Part shown: in pieces, positions 27,201 to 38,671 of the stretch
How the letters are laid out: each line of letters opens with the position of its first letter
Position numbering within the stretch: the first letter of the stretch is position 1
Assembly: GCA_914767715.1 (NCBI GenBank)
Contig: OU612067.1
Span: forward strand, 9,674,001-9,738,000
DNA from: Membranipora membranacea
Lineage: Eukaryota; Bryozoa; Gymnolaemata; Cheilostomatida; Membraniporidae
Reading direction: 5' to 3'
Length of the DNA stretch: 64,000 nucleotides
Program-made: the position numbers and the translations under genes
The notes under the pieces: generated by a model
Seen by the model: only the letters and a program-made list of their open reading frames with translations
The model's database searches: none
What the model was told of the DNA's origin: nothing

Positions 27201-30200
27201 GTAGAGGAGTTATACTCTCATATAAACTGGAAAGACAACTCCTGTTTCTACACTTCACACCGTATACTTACGATCAGTGTTTGCCTGACTGGACACACAG
27301 CTGTATCCTTGATAATTATTCACACAATACATATCAGCATCAGTTCCACAGATATCAGTTGTCTGAGAGCATTCATCAGCATCTGCAATGTAATTATTTA
27401 AACTATCAGTACACCAGAAAATAATATAAGGATTCAATTCAAATCTCATTCGGACTGGGAACATAGGAGAGTACCGTATGTTCAATTTCATCAGGATAAC
27501 AAAATCGGTTTTCTATTCTTTGCCTTTGTCAAATATTGCCTACACCTAATTGATACTGCACATCTAAAGGCTAAAGTATCAGTTGCGATAGCCAATGTGA
27601 AGCAAAGTTTATGTTGGCAAAGTTACACTTTTTCCCCGCTCTGTTGGGTTGACACCATAGAGTTTATAATAACTCTATGGTTGACACACTCCATTGGAGG
27701 AAAACAGAGATGAACTATTGAGCAAGGCAGAGTGCAAATATCACAATACCAAATACGTCAAATGCACCGAGCGTTGAGATGCTTATCGATACACATGGTT
27801 TGGCTCATACTGCTGGGACAGGCCATGAATACATTGCTTTAGAAAAGGTCTCAAACAACGCTTGACTCATGGTGTCTAACTGAAGACCTGGGCAATGTGC
27901 ATTCAGTTCATGCACCAGTGTATATTTCATCTGAATATCAATCATAACTCACCTCTACACTGGTTGTTAGACATGATTACAAGTCCCTCTGGACATGAAC
28001 ACTCATAACTACCTTCAGTGTTAGTACATGTGCCTCCACAAACACCGACGTTTGCTGAACATTCATCAATGTCTACAGAAATATACACATTCAGCTAAAA
28101 TGATAAACTGAGATAAACGCCTAACCAATGATTGGTCTGTTTCACCGACCGGATTGCTGTCATACGGGGGCAGGAGCTTGCAGGGCTCTAGTTCTGTTAT
28201 GTCTAAAACGCAAGATTGGAGATGAGATCGTATCTTTGCAAAGACCAAAAGAGGTGATAAAATCGCTGACAATAACAATAGATTTACCTTTACAGTGAGT
28301 GGAGTTGAGGCGTTCATATCCAGCTTTACAGGCACACTGATATCCTGTAGCCAGATTTACACAGACTGATGTCACAGAATGGCAGTCATGAATAGATAGG
28401 GCACATTCATTTGTATCTGAAAATAAATGTTAAATATTTCAGTGACTTGTGCTCTTGGTATTGCTAGTTGTTCCCTTGAATGACCAAAACAGTCTGCACT
28501 TCATGTGGGACAAAGTCGATTAGATTTTCCAAACCACATTATCACAAGTCTAAAGATATCCCATAATGAAATTTTCTGGAGTTTCCATAGATTTGAATCA
28601 ATTATAACATTGATCCTGAGTACTCTTGGATCAAGTAAGTTCTCACTTGAGGGCCTTAGCCAGATTCTTGACTATAGCGATATCCTTCTGCTACCAGAAT
28701 TTCATGACCACAGAGAAATGCATTAAAAATTGAATACGATTAACGATTCTGCTCTATATTTATTCAGTATTTTCTTCACCTTGCTCTAGAAGTGTTTGTC
28801 CTGAAGGACCTGTTGGGCCCTTCTCACCCTTTTCTCCGATAGCTCCCTGAACTCCCTGAGAGCCTTGATCTCCAATTTCTCCCTTGTCACCGGCTACACC
28901 CTTTTCACCAACAGCTCCTCTTTCACCTGTACAAAGGGAACAACAGTGTTAATCTCAGCATTACTCCAATGTTTTCAGTTGATTAGAACTTCACTGCTGA
29001 ATAGAGCAATCAATTTTGTGAAAATCTCTCTCTCTCTCTTTTAAGTCATTGTTAATATTTACGAATAAGATTAACTTTTAATTTCACGGACCTCCAGAAC
29101 ACAAAGTAGAAAAATTGAATAGTCATAAAATATAAATGAATATGTTATTATAGCTTATGTATATGTTGTCTTTCTATGAATACGTGAATACTATGAATAC
29201 TATGAATACATCATAAACAAAAACAGTCAAACCTTATTTTCAGCGTTTTTTAATCATTTCCGTAAGTTCAGATCTTTCAAGGGCGGCCGGTTGATACATT
29301 AAAATAATCATAAGTAGTGTCTTAGATTTGATAATTTAAGTAGTCTGAGCTCTCCAGGCTCTTGCCCCCCCCCCGCACAACGGCCACCCGGCCTGCAAGC
29401 CACTTGAGCCTACGATGGCCGTGGCAAATACCATATATACTATATCATAATACAAAAACATTGCTGATCAATTGACCAATAAAACTTACCTGTTACTCCT
29501 TGTTCTCCTGGGATTCCAGCATCTCCCTCTGATCCAATTATACCCATGTCTCCTTCAACTCCAGGCAGACCTGTTATCCCCTCCAAACCTTGATCTCCTG
29601 GATAACCTATTAAGAATCAATCATGAATCATGAAAAATAATTAATTACTCTCTTCTAGAAAAATGATGGTGTTACCAAATTATCATTAGCAAACACTAGC
29701 AACATAGTTGATAAGACCAGAAGCCCCTCTTTGCGCAGAGCTTGTTGTGGAACTGAATATTCCTATTTTTAAACTGCTGGAACTCCGTTTCAATTTCATA
29801 TATGATTGGAATACTGCGTAAATAGAGGAAAATAAGTTTTATTCGCTATTGGGCTCAGCTGTTGTTACTGTTGGAACGCTTGACAACTTATGCAAGGTAG
29901 ATTGGATCAATGGATTAGTTTTAAAACTAGATCACAGAGATGCCCGGTGATTCGTGAACAAAATGCAAAACTTCAATCAAAATAACAGCTGATCTAGCAA
30001 CAGACCTGTAACTCCCATTAGACCAGTAACACCGCCAATGCCAGGCAGTCCAGAAACTCCAGGTGCGCCACTCACACCTTGTGTGCCATTATCTCCGCTT
30101 GGTCCTTGCAATCCAGGGATTCCAGCCAAGCCCTGGTCACCAATATCTCCATCTGGCCCCTGATCGCCGGGCAAGCCTGGTTCCCCCTGAAAGCAAAGTA

Positions 30201-31757
30201 TAGTAGATGAGTAGCTATAGATAAAACACAATGAATTGAGCTGATAGTTACTGATTAGATCAGGCCATTAAGATTAATTTTGTGTCATTTATTAGAGTAA
30301 TTTCACCTGTAATAAAGATTAGGCTAGATTAATACTATGCTGATAACCTTCCATAGATGAAACATATGACTAGAGAATTGAAACGTAGTAACAGGATCTT
30401 CACTAATATTTTCATGTTGGTATCATCTAAGTTAAATTAAGCCATGAACTCTCATTTGAGCATCTCATCTCAATCCTGTCTTGTCGGCAGTTGCCTGTAT
30501 CCATACTTGCCAACCTGTACGCATAAAGCGTTTGTAAACGCTTATTTGACACTAATTGAGTTTTAAACGCAAAACGCTAGTTGTACTCATTTATGGTTTT
30601 CCAAACGCCTGTTCATCTAATTAGGCAATCAAAAACGCATCTTTTATCTTTAGTGTTTACTTGGTTGTCATGGTTAAATAATAGAATAAAAATCTGGGTA
30701 TTGGCTGCAGAAAACCATGATGTTGATTTACAGTTGACTTTTTACCTGTCCAAGTTTTGCATGAGCCAAATTGCAACTTTTCTTCAATGAGACACAACAT
30801 AACTAGTAATCCATTGTAGAATATGGTGGTTCTGCCAACTTCAACTTTTCTTTAATCAGAGTAACAAAGTTGTCTACCTCCTTGTTGGGGTGAGATAACT
30901 CAGATCTCCTGCCCCAGTGTTTCAAGGGCAAACCAGGGAGGATGGGCAAACAGGGTTTCAAATAGCCTGTCTTGTCCAGACAGGCTAGGTTACAAACAAT
31001 TTCTCATTTATTATTAGCAGATTGCACCTCACAACGCAAAGGGAAAAAGACTAAAGTTGAGTGATCTGCACTCCTACGCTACTAAGGACTACTTACTGTG
31101 ATAATAGCATTTTTCGCGCGTAGCGCGAAAAATTTTTTGGGGCGTTTTCTGGTCATTTGAGGCACCCTGGAGTTTTGTACTCATTTTTAAGCATTTTGCA
31201 AATTTTTGTACTCATTTTGGAAAAATTAGGTTGACAAGTCTGCTGTATCTGATCTCTAGAGTTAATCTCATTCTGTAATTACCAGCTGGTTATTTATCAC
31301 TTAATCACTTTGCCTTTTGTTTTGTGGGACAGTTGAGATAGGCTAATTACCACTAATACTTTCAGTGGCCTGTTAATTTCTTAACAAAGGTGATTATATA
31401 AATACCTGTGCTCCCGGAAGACCAGGTGGAGCGATGCTCTGACTTCTCACGAGACATACTAACAGCGCAAGGCCCCATCCAACAGAGCTTATCTGTAATG
31501 AAAAAAGTAAATTTATAGTAGCGATGAGGCTGACAAAATATTACCAAGTAGCACAATTTTGCTAACGAGCACAGTACCACCATGTTCAGGCTGCTCTTCA
31601 CTATTTAGATATGTAGAGATTGTAAAAGAAAGCTTCATTGTGTAAAGTGTTCAATCTGAGAAAAGGAATCAACTTTCCAGCCCAAAATAAGGCAAATACT
31701 TTTACTAGATTGCAAAAGTAGGAGAGCTGTTTCTACTTAGCTTACCTGGTTCATCAT
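24273..31757 (-). CDS. membrane-anchored collagen/EGF protein, complete
   Basis: Eleven exons on the minus strand: 31757-31746, 31492-31406, 30186-30006, 29606-29490, 28926-28780, 28416-28288, 28072-27953, 27382-27272, 26806-26600, 25676-25515, 24412-24273. They sum to 1413 nt, 470 residues, and all phases match. Order: signal peptide (MMNQ plus [15 protein letters not shown]); 50 uninterrupted Gly-X-Y triplets from GLPGAQGEPG to GPSGQT; three EGF-like domains, one per exon, with calcium-binding-type starts DTNEC, DIDEC and DADEC; a short Thr/Pro linker; a transmembrane helix ([20 protein letters not shown]); then about 120 cytoplasmic residues with a basic juxtamembrane stretch (KKTRQLRK), an acidic patch and a Ser/Arg-rich end. 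From exon 3 on, introns are phase 1, the usual mode for EGF and collagen exon shuffling. The likely product is a trimeric type-I surface adhesion or receptor protein. I know of no named family with exactly this order, so no symbol is given. Confidence 0.9.
27846..27950. repeat. dispersed repeat, copy 1 (other at 49371)
   Basis: A ~45 base core with CAACGCTTGACTCATGG and CTGAAGACCTG recurs in the same orientation at 49371-49415. Weaker similarity continues for another ~50 bases (GCACCA, TGTAT). It lies in an intron of the collagen/EGF gene. Probably a piece of an interspersed element. Confidence 0.7.
30505..31239. mobile_element. candidate 735 bp terminal-inverted-repeat element in a collagen/EGF gene intron
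   Basis: ACTTGCCAACCT at 30505-30516 is repeated inverted with one mismatch as AGGTTGACAAGT at 31228-31239. Two internal hairpins fall inside: TAGCCTGTCT/AGACAGGCTA (30963-30987) and ATTTTTCGCGC-GTA-GCGCGAAAAAT (31109-31133). No ORF of note and no clear target duplication. A non-autonomous DNA element is the simplest reading, with moderate support. Confidence 0.45.
31109..31133. repeat. CGCGC palindrome, 11 bp arms
   Basis: ATTTTTCGCGC, spacer GTA, GCGCGAAAAAT: a perfect hairpin in AT-rich surroundings, inside the intron element described at 30505. Confidence 0.8.
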
Positions 31758-31981
31758 TTTCAACTGTAGCGTTAGAGAAATATAATCAACAGCTCATAAA
31801 CAAGTTGTAGACCTAGTCTTCTGATTTTTAATCAACACAGCAAATATCTTACACAACAATTACTAGATCGGACTACTAAGCAATAAGCAATACAGGTATT
31901 GATCGGGCCTTCACAGGTTATATTTACATAGTAGTCTATAAATGATAGCTGTGCAAGCTTTGGCCGCACCCAATACGGCTT

Positions 31982-32211
31982 TACAGGCCCGTAGTTCTAG
32001 AGGAGGCAGGGAGGGACTGCCTCCCCTATAAAGCTAAATACAGTAGCCTCAAAACGTTATAGTTGAATAATACATATCAGAAGCAACTCATCTGGGATTT
32101 CCATTTGCTTGTTATATGTCTTAAATTGCCCAGGGAGGAGCTTACCGGCGATACTTCTGATTCGCCTCAAACTTTTGCCTCCCCTACCATTTTTTCTAAA
32201 CTACGACCCTG
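31982..32211. mobile_element. MITE-like element, copy 1 (copy 2 at 61243)
   Basis: Starts ACAGGCCCGTAG with TCTAGAGGAGGCAGG and ends CCTCCCCTA...CTACGACCCT, giving inverted ends. The interior (CATATCAGAA, CTCAT.TGGGA, TTCCATTTGCT) matches 61243-61492 closely in the same order. 230 bp here, no coding capacity. Two independent copies in 64 kb support a mobile family. Confidence 0.75.
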
Positions 32212-33263
32212 TTTTAGCACTCAGAATATAAATATGCAGCCTATTCATAACTTGTATTATACTAGTTTCCCTTTTCTATTCTTCTTATTCAATGGCTACT
32301 TGAGCCGCTTGTGTTGTGTGAGCAGTGAATCGGATTGCATGAAACTATTCAGGCTTGTAGTCATTCTGTGTAAATGTGTGGGAAGATGATTAATTCATCA
32401 GTCTGGGTTGTTACAGACTCTGAAATTTATTAAAACTTAGTGCTGGGTTACTTACTGGTAGCGAGGAGTAACTGTTGCTTCGTACTGGTAATGGCACTCC
32501 ATATCCCGATGCGGTTGAAATGTGGTCGATAATGGAATGCAACAACCCGTAAACTTGCCAGAGTTTGAAAATTTAGAACAGTCTTTTCTAAAAGTGAAAA
32601 AAGAAATAGTTTAAGATGTTTGTTTTTAAAACTTTGATAGAAAAACAAGTGACGCTAAACAAATGCTTCTCCCCTCAACAAAACTGAGCATAATATGAAT
32701 AACTCCTGTATGTTTATGCAAGGAGTAACAGCGAAGTCCCCTGTTACTCCTTGGTTTATGATGATCTCGATATATGCAAATAGAAAAACAAAAACCAAAT
32801 TTACAAATACATGCCTCAAAATTAATAATTGTCTTTTGATTTAAAATTATCTCAAGAAGCTGATTTGATCTGATCGATGATTCCTAACTAGCTTGGAGTA
32901 ATGTCCAACCTGAAAAGTGCCTGGGACCCTCTTTATTATTTTCTAGAGTAGAGAGGCACAATTACGACCATCATGATATGGTATTCATTCATTTATGTCA
33001 TTTATTGAATCCATTCTGCAAAATTATACCAATTTGATTTATATTTTATTCATGTTCTTGTCATATCAATGAACTAGGTTTAGTTCATTGGTCATATCAT
33101 GGAAAACATAAGAAATGATGAATTGCTGCTGACAATAAATGTCATTTTAATATTATTAATTAATATTATTTAATAGATAGGAAGTATTAGTTGACAATAT
33201 CAGTGATAATGAGGTATAATATATTGATGATTTACCAATAGACATTATCTAATTGAAATGGGC
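32212..33263. other. upstream intergenic region of the collagen/EGF gene
   Basis: AT-rich sequence without a supported exon. It contains one CAAGGAGTAACAG hairpin (32719-32753). Confidence 0.4.
32719..32753. repeat. CAAGGAGTAA hairpin, member 1
   Basis: CAAGGAGTAACAG (32719-32731) and its perfect inverted copy CTGTTACTCCTTG (32741-32753). Related hairpins occur at 40018, 42868 and 43504. Confidence 0.85.
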
Positions 33264-33402
33264 AGGGTTAACCTAGACCAAGTTCGGTTCATTTGCCGGC
33301 ATTCAGAGTTACTTCCCCTCCACTAGTCACGCAGCGTGACCAGTGGAGGGGAGCAACCGGAATGCAGGCAAATTGGATTAAACTTGATCTAAGGTTAGCC
33401 CT
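33264..33402. mobile_element. 139 bp foldback element
   Basis: Nearly the whole segment is one imperfect palindrome, from AGGGTTAACCTAGACCAAG to its counterpart CTTGATCTAAGGTTAGCCCT, meeting at CCACTAGTCACGC/AGCGTGACCAGTGG. The right half resembles 59330-59373 (AATGCAAATTGGATT, AACTTGATCT), so it belongs to a dispersed foldback family. Confidence 0.75.
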
Positions 33403-33473
33403 AAAACGGGGATATCAGCAAAAGTATGGATACATACTACATAGGCGTAGCGCATGAAATAATCAGGCTACGC

Positions 33474-33488
33474 ACACACACACACACA
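33474..33488. repeat. short CA repeat, followed by a G-run
   Basis: Dinucleotide CA tract, then an uninterrupted run of G at about 33516-33528. Confidence 0.7.
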
Positions 33489-33542
33489 GTACAGCAGATA
33501 GCAATTCATGCACAGGGGGGGGGGGGGGCATTACAAAATAAA

Positions 33543-34537
33543 GTAGGGGAAGGCGGGGTACGTTGAGCCAGTTTTTACGTATTGGATTGTAACATGCAGT
33601 TGAATTGTGCCAGATTGACAAGAATTGGTACTGAAATTGGTCTTCATATCTTCCATCAACATGAGTGAGGTCAGAAACCTATTGAAGCAGGAAAAGAAAA
33701 TATTGCTGTTTCAAAAAAAATCGGGAAGCGGCTCAATGTGCCCCAAGCACGGGGCACGTTGAGCCAGGTCCGCATTTTGTATGGGGCACGTTGAGCCACT
33801 CTGTTATGGTCATCTCTTTGCTGGTCATAACATTTTAATTCATTGCAACCATGAGAAATATAGGAAAACAACCTAATTCATTGCAACAGCACATTTTTTT
33901 CACTCAATTGAACTATAAAATATAATTCACAACACAAAACAAATCTCTGAAACATTTGTTGTATAAAAAATCTTGCACCCGGCAAACTTGATGATAAGTG
34001 ATGGAAAAGTGAACTCAAGAGTAATTGCTAATTTCATTAAAGATACATCAATTCCAATGTTTTTGTTTTTGTGTACAAATACTTCATTTACACTTTCATC
34101 ATATAACATTCATATACTCCAGGGCATGGCTCAACGTGCCCCAACGGGCATGGATCAACGTGCCCCAACAGCCTGTTTTTCACTTTCAACTCGAGTTAAA
34201 CAAAATCTCTCCATCAGAGATAAGTTTAGATTATGTGAAATTGAGACTAAATATGATGTTATCACATAATAAAAGTTGCAATTCCTCAGTCACGCCTTTT
34301 TGGGAAAAGATGACATTTCCGTCGATTAGCGCAATATTTACTTTTTGCGCTAAAAACGATGAAAAACTAAATAATTATCTTCCCTTAGTAGCTATCTTTA
34401 CTTTTGTCTGCTCAAAAAGGGTGCCATTGAGCACATTACCTCTGATGGAGGGGAAAACTCAAAACATAAAATGGTATTTGAAAAAAGTGGGGTGGATCAA
34501 TGTGCCCCATGGCTCAACGTGCCCCGCCTTCCCCTAC
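33543..34537. mobile_element. 995 bp DNA element with 28 bp terminal inverted repeats and internal GGGGCACGTTGAGCCA repeats
   Basis: The ends 33543-33570 (starting GTAGGGGAAGGCGGGG) and 34510-34537 are inverted copies differing at one of 28 bases. The inner half of the repeat, GGGGCACGTTGAGCCA, recurs at 33751-33766 and 33783-33798 (plus) and, with 0-2 changes, at 33730-33744, 34127-34142, 34151-34166 and 34493-34508 (minus). Such arrays of subterminal repeats usually act as transposase binding sites. No transposase is encoded, so it is non-autonomous. No clear target duplication. Outside it, CATTACAAAATAAAG (ending at 33542) reappears inverted near 34828-34842, hinting at nesting in an older element. 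Confidence 0.85.
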
Positions 34538-35173
34538 AGTTGTGAAATACCCTTTACCAGTGGTTCCTACATATCGTAGCAGCGGGTGGATTGTGTATAC
34601 CCACAAATGAGTGTAGCAAAAGTAGAGAGCTGAGCCTAGAATACAGGCGCCCCAGCATGCAATCACATGAATCCAACATGCATTCAGACAAGCACACTTT
34701 GCCTGACATTGTACTCCTTTGTTCACCAAACAAAAGGCCTTTTGTTACACAACTCTCATAGGTGCATTGGGGCATGTCTCCCTGACATCGGCCCCCAGGG
34801 CCTATCCAACATACTACAGCATAGGTGTACTTTATTTTGTAATGGGGGGGTTGGTAGCCAATATAACATGCTGTAAAAATGTGATATCTGCCATGTGATT
34901 TGCACTATATTTGATAGACTGGGCTGCTGAGATAAGAAGCCATTAATCTATCAATCAACTGTAGATATATCTCTGTCAACAAGGAGTTTGGAAGCTTGTA
35001 AAGACAGGATAATTATGAAGATGCTTTCTCACAGAAAAACTGAAAGGAGACAACTCCTTTCTCTCAACGTAGTCTCAGCTCAAACGGACACAGGTAAAAT
35101 GTTGTTCAGAATACTTCAACTTCAAATTCGCTTGACAATAGCTGACACAGAGCCAAATTCAAATTTTATGGAA
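34538..35173. other. spacer without a supported gene
   Basis: Open frames here (e.g. 34988-35200) have no domain signature. Contains a G-run (34844-34850) and the inverted CATTACAAAATAAAG copy that faces the one before 33543. Confidence 0.35.
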
Positions 35174-35506
35174 GAGCTTGTTAGCCACATAGCAGGGTAG
35201 GTCGAGGCGCAGATTGCTAGTAGAGGCGTAGCTTGCTGCTCTTGTTTTATTGGCTACTTATTGTATACAAACATTGTGAAAGCAAATGGTTTTATCAGAA
35301 TTGTGTATATTATGATGTCTTATACTTACAAACACTCTTTATATGCTTATGATATATGTCTATGTAATAGCACATATAAATTCTGATATTGCCATTGACA
35401 TGTGCTCAGTTCTGTAGAAACATCCTATATTTTGCAACATGTGTACTACTAAAACATTTCCAACATTCCAGCTAGTGTTAGACTTTATTTCAGAAGAGCA
35501 GGAAAG
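35174..35506 (+). repeat. 333 bp repeat, left (uninterrupted) copy of an inverted pair
   Basis: Almost identical, in inverted orientation, to 39662-39459 plus 38809-38672. I count about three differences in the first 200 bases. It reads through the site that holds a 649 bp insertion in the right copy, so it preserves the empty site. A partial third copy lies at about 38628-38670. The pair brackets the Ulp1/PHD gene. A common ATTTTAT lies just outside each end (35163-35169, 39668-39674), a weak target-duplication candidate. Confidence 0.9.
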
Positions 35507-35852
35507 ACAAGGGACTACCTTCACAAATGACCACACAGTGAATTGCAACTGAAAACACCACTTAGTGAGCTGAATTTTGGTGGGTAGCTTATTATACATC
35601 CTAGCCTTATTCAAAACTGGTGTTTGGGGATGTCTAATATTCTTAACATTTTGCAGCCTCATTTCTTTTCATTTAAGCAGCGACAAGTGCTACCTTACTT
35701 GCATTTAATAATAAATCACAAAGCTCGATGGTGCTGTCACAAACAAGGAAGAAACCACTGCAGTTGAATGATGGGAACAAATACTGCAGATATATTCAAC
35801 TGAGAGTTCACATTTACCGTATTTGAAAATATGTTCTGTGTGTCTATTTTAG

Positions 35853-37999
35853 ATCCTTTTGACTTTAGCAAACACCGACTGCGCTTTGATAATTGTGGGA
35901 GAGCCTTAGTGAATGTGTCTTCTGCGATCATGCATTGTTTATATGGAAAAGATCATCATACTGCTCATAAGAGAAAGGAAAAACAAAGGCGATCGGTAAG
36001 CTTACTATCACGTTCAAATATTTACCATGCCTAACCAAGAGACTTGTCTACCCAGAAGTGTGCTACTCAGAAAAAAACTTCTCGGGAATATTTTTCAGTT
36101 TTGCAAGAGATTGGAATATGAATTGATACGATAATACTATCAGAGGTTCCTGACGATTTAATTCAACCATAGATTTGCATTAAACCTCTCGCACATCATG
36201 GCTGTGTAATTCCCCATTGATGTTTGCAAGTTGGTCGGCCCACTTATTTACTGAGTGATCAGCACCTACATATTTACTCACCGTGAAATAAAATTATTAA
36301 AAAACTTGCAATTTGATTTTGGATCCTTGATACCTATGCTGCATCACCTAGACATAATTGTGACTGGTTAGTTAACAAGCATCAATAGTAAATGAGCCGG
36401 AGAACAATTGTAGGAGATAATCTGTCATATCCATTATTAACAAACGCTGGTACTCCCCTTAGCCCATTACAATTCTCTGTTTACACTAAATTAGATTAAA
36501 ACATATACAGACGACATAACTATCATCAAATACCAGCCGACACCTGTATCATAGGATTAGTCAATAGTAATACAATGCAATAATTTACAGTTGAAAACTG
36601 GTAAAACTAGAAATAAAAACCAATCTTTCTACAATATGACTGCGTAAGATAAATTGAAGTCAACTTGGCATTTCAATATTATGTTATTTCAGATTGACAT
36701 GGATCAAGATCATCCAGTGGTCAAGAAAACTCGGATGAGTACTCAGAATACTAAAAAGCTTGGATGTCCTGCTGCAATCAAAATATCCCGCTGCGTCATT
36801 TTTCAAGGCTTTGTTGTGAGTATCCCTAATGATTAGTTTAGCTTTTTACTGTTTCTATGCTGTTGTAATGTTGAAAACCTCACTTGATCTTTGCAAACAA
36901 ACTAGACTTACTCACTGTATTGCTGTTGTAATGTTCCACAGAAATGACAACCTCAATATTGTACACCTCCAATGGAGTGAAAATTGTACGGGAATTGCAT
37001 TAAAATGTATGTACACATGTGTGTATGTTGTGAGAAACCCAGTTACATTATCTTTGTTTCGGTCAACTTTTTATTACCAATATCTCGTCTTACTGTAAAT
37101 TTTCGCGAACATGGCTTTTTTATCTGCATTTGACAATTGCAGCTCACCCAGAATAAGTCTAATAAACATCAGCGAGTGAAACTAGCTACAGATCTGAAAG
37201 CTACAAGGTCAGAAGATATATGTTATATAAGTTTTTAATACATTATTTCTTCTTCCTGTAGGCCTAGAGAAAACACCTGCGAGCAGGATCTATGTAAAGC
37301 TGCTGATGGTACAAAAACAAGGTAACAGCCATGACTGTGGCCTGCATGCTGTTGCTAACTTGGTCAAAGTTTTGTTTGGCGGAGACCCGCAGGAATCGAG
37401 CTACGACCAACTTTCAATGAGACAGCACCTACACGACTGTCTGGCTCAGGGTCGTTTTAGTGTATTTCCTAAAGTTGATGTTGCCATGCCTCGCTTTAGA
37501 AGAACAACCAAAGTAACATGGTATCGGGTATGTAGGATCATTAACACCACAAGCACTCCCTTTCGGTTTTCTCAAAAATGCCATATTTTAGATCTATAAA
37601 CCTTCAACAATAATATAATAAAAGTTACTAGTCCAATAAATATAAAAAAGTAGCTCACATTTGTGAATATTTTGGTAAAGATAACTTGAGCTAGACATTC
37701 TTCGATAAAAATTTGTACTTTAACCTATTATGAAAGAAAATGTATGAACAGTACATAGATGTTCAGTACATATATTATACTCATGCAAAATTTTATTTAT
37801 ATTCTAGGTCTACTGCACCTGCCGACTAACGTTTAATCGTTTTGGACAGGATACGGATGATATGATTGAGTGTGAGGAGTGCAAGGAATGGTTCCACAGG
37901 GGGTGCGTCCACATTCCCTGGACAGCCTTTGAGCCCCTCACAAACGAAGTGACCAACTTCAGGTGTAGAAGATGCCGGGGAGGGGCATTCTTGATTTAG
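35853..37999 (+). CDS. Ulp1-like (C48) protease / PHD-finger protein, possibly transposon-borne or decayed
   Basis: Supported exon segments: 35853-35995 (DPFDFSKHRLRFDNCGRAL, basic end), 36693-36815 (KKTRMSTQNTKKLGCPAAIK), 37143-37207 (LTQNKSNKHQRVKL), about 37262-37527 and 37808-37999. The fourth segment has GNSHDCGLHAVANL (Cys box of a Ulp1-type cysteine protease), then YDQLSMRQHLHDCL and GRFSVFP, a pattern found in many multicopy invertebrate Ulp1-like proteins. The last exon, joined in phase 0, is a C4HC3 PHD finger (CTCR, CEECKEWFHRGC, CRRC) ending at TAG. The small Cys-containing segment with KLGCPA resembles the N-terminal domain of such proteins. The catalytic His portion of the protease is not visible, and the third exon's phase (2) does not fit the open frame of the fourth (needs 1), so the gene may be broken or an exon missed. 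AATAAA at 38098. Confidence 0.6.
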
Positions 38000-38097
38000 T
38001 ATCAATACTTTTCTCTCTTTGCACCAATTTAATTATTAATTGACCACTTAATTCTTGTGCCTTAAATTTTTTAACACATTTGACTACTCAGGCAGTA

Positions 38098-38103
38098 AAT
38101 AAA
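38098..38103 (+). terminator. poly(A) signal after the PHD exon
   Basis: AATAAA about 100 bases after the TAG at 37997-37999. Confidence 0.5.
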
Positions 38104-38671
38104 TGTGGGTTGTAAATATGTGGTTTCCGTGCTGGCATGTTTAGAGTTATCAAAGTTATGGTTTTAACTCGTGTAATTTACTGAATTCTTTTAATATTTA
38201 GCTTCATAATTGTTACGAGGGTGAAACATCATGTCTTTTACTCTTTATTGTTGTATCAGCTTATCAATTACAAATAAATTTCTTTATCAACCTAAAGATA
38301 TTTGAATGTATACATAAATATTTATATTTATTATATTGTAAAATCATAGTCTGACCTCCTCAAAGTCAATGATGCCGGTGGTTAACAAACATATCATTGT
38401 TGTGTTCATGTTGAAGAGTAGTCAAGGCTTTCCAATTAATAGACCTTCTAAGGATGATTCATCTAGTGAGAGGAGACCAAGCACAACATGCATATTCCAG
38501 GTTTAGGCGTCCCAGGGTTTTGTAAGCCAGAATGAGAAAAATCCGTACCCTCCTGAGGTTTCTAAGAGGCGTTGACACATTATTCTAAGCTTTGCCACAA
38601 TACCTACAAAGAACAGCAGACAAGTTGTCAGAATTTATATGTGCCATTACATAGACATACATCATAAACAA

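Noticed and set aside
29490-29502. CTGTTACTCCTTG inside a collagen exon, identical to one hairpin arm
   Set aside because: It encodes Gln-Gly-Val-Thr at the exon end and has no inverted partner nearby; treated as coincidence.
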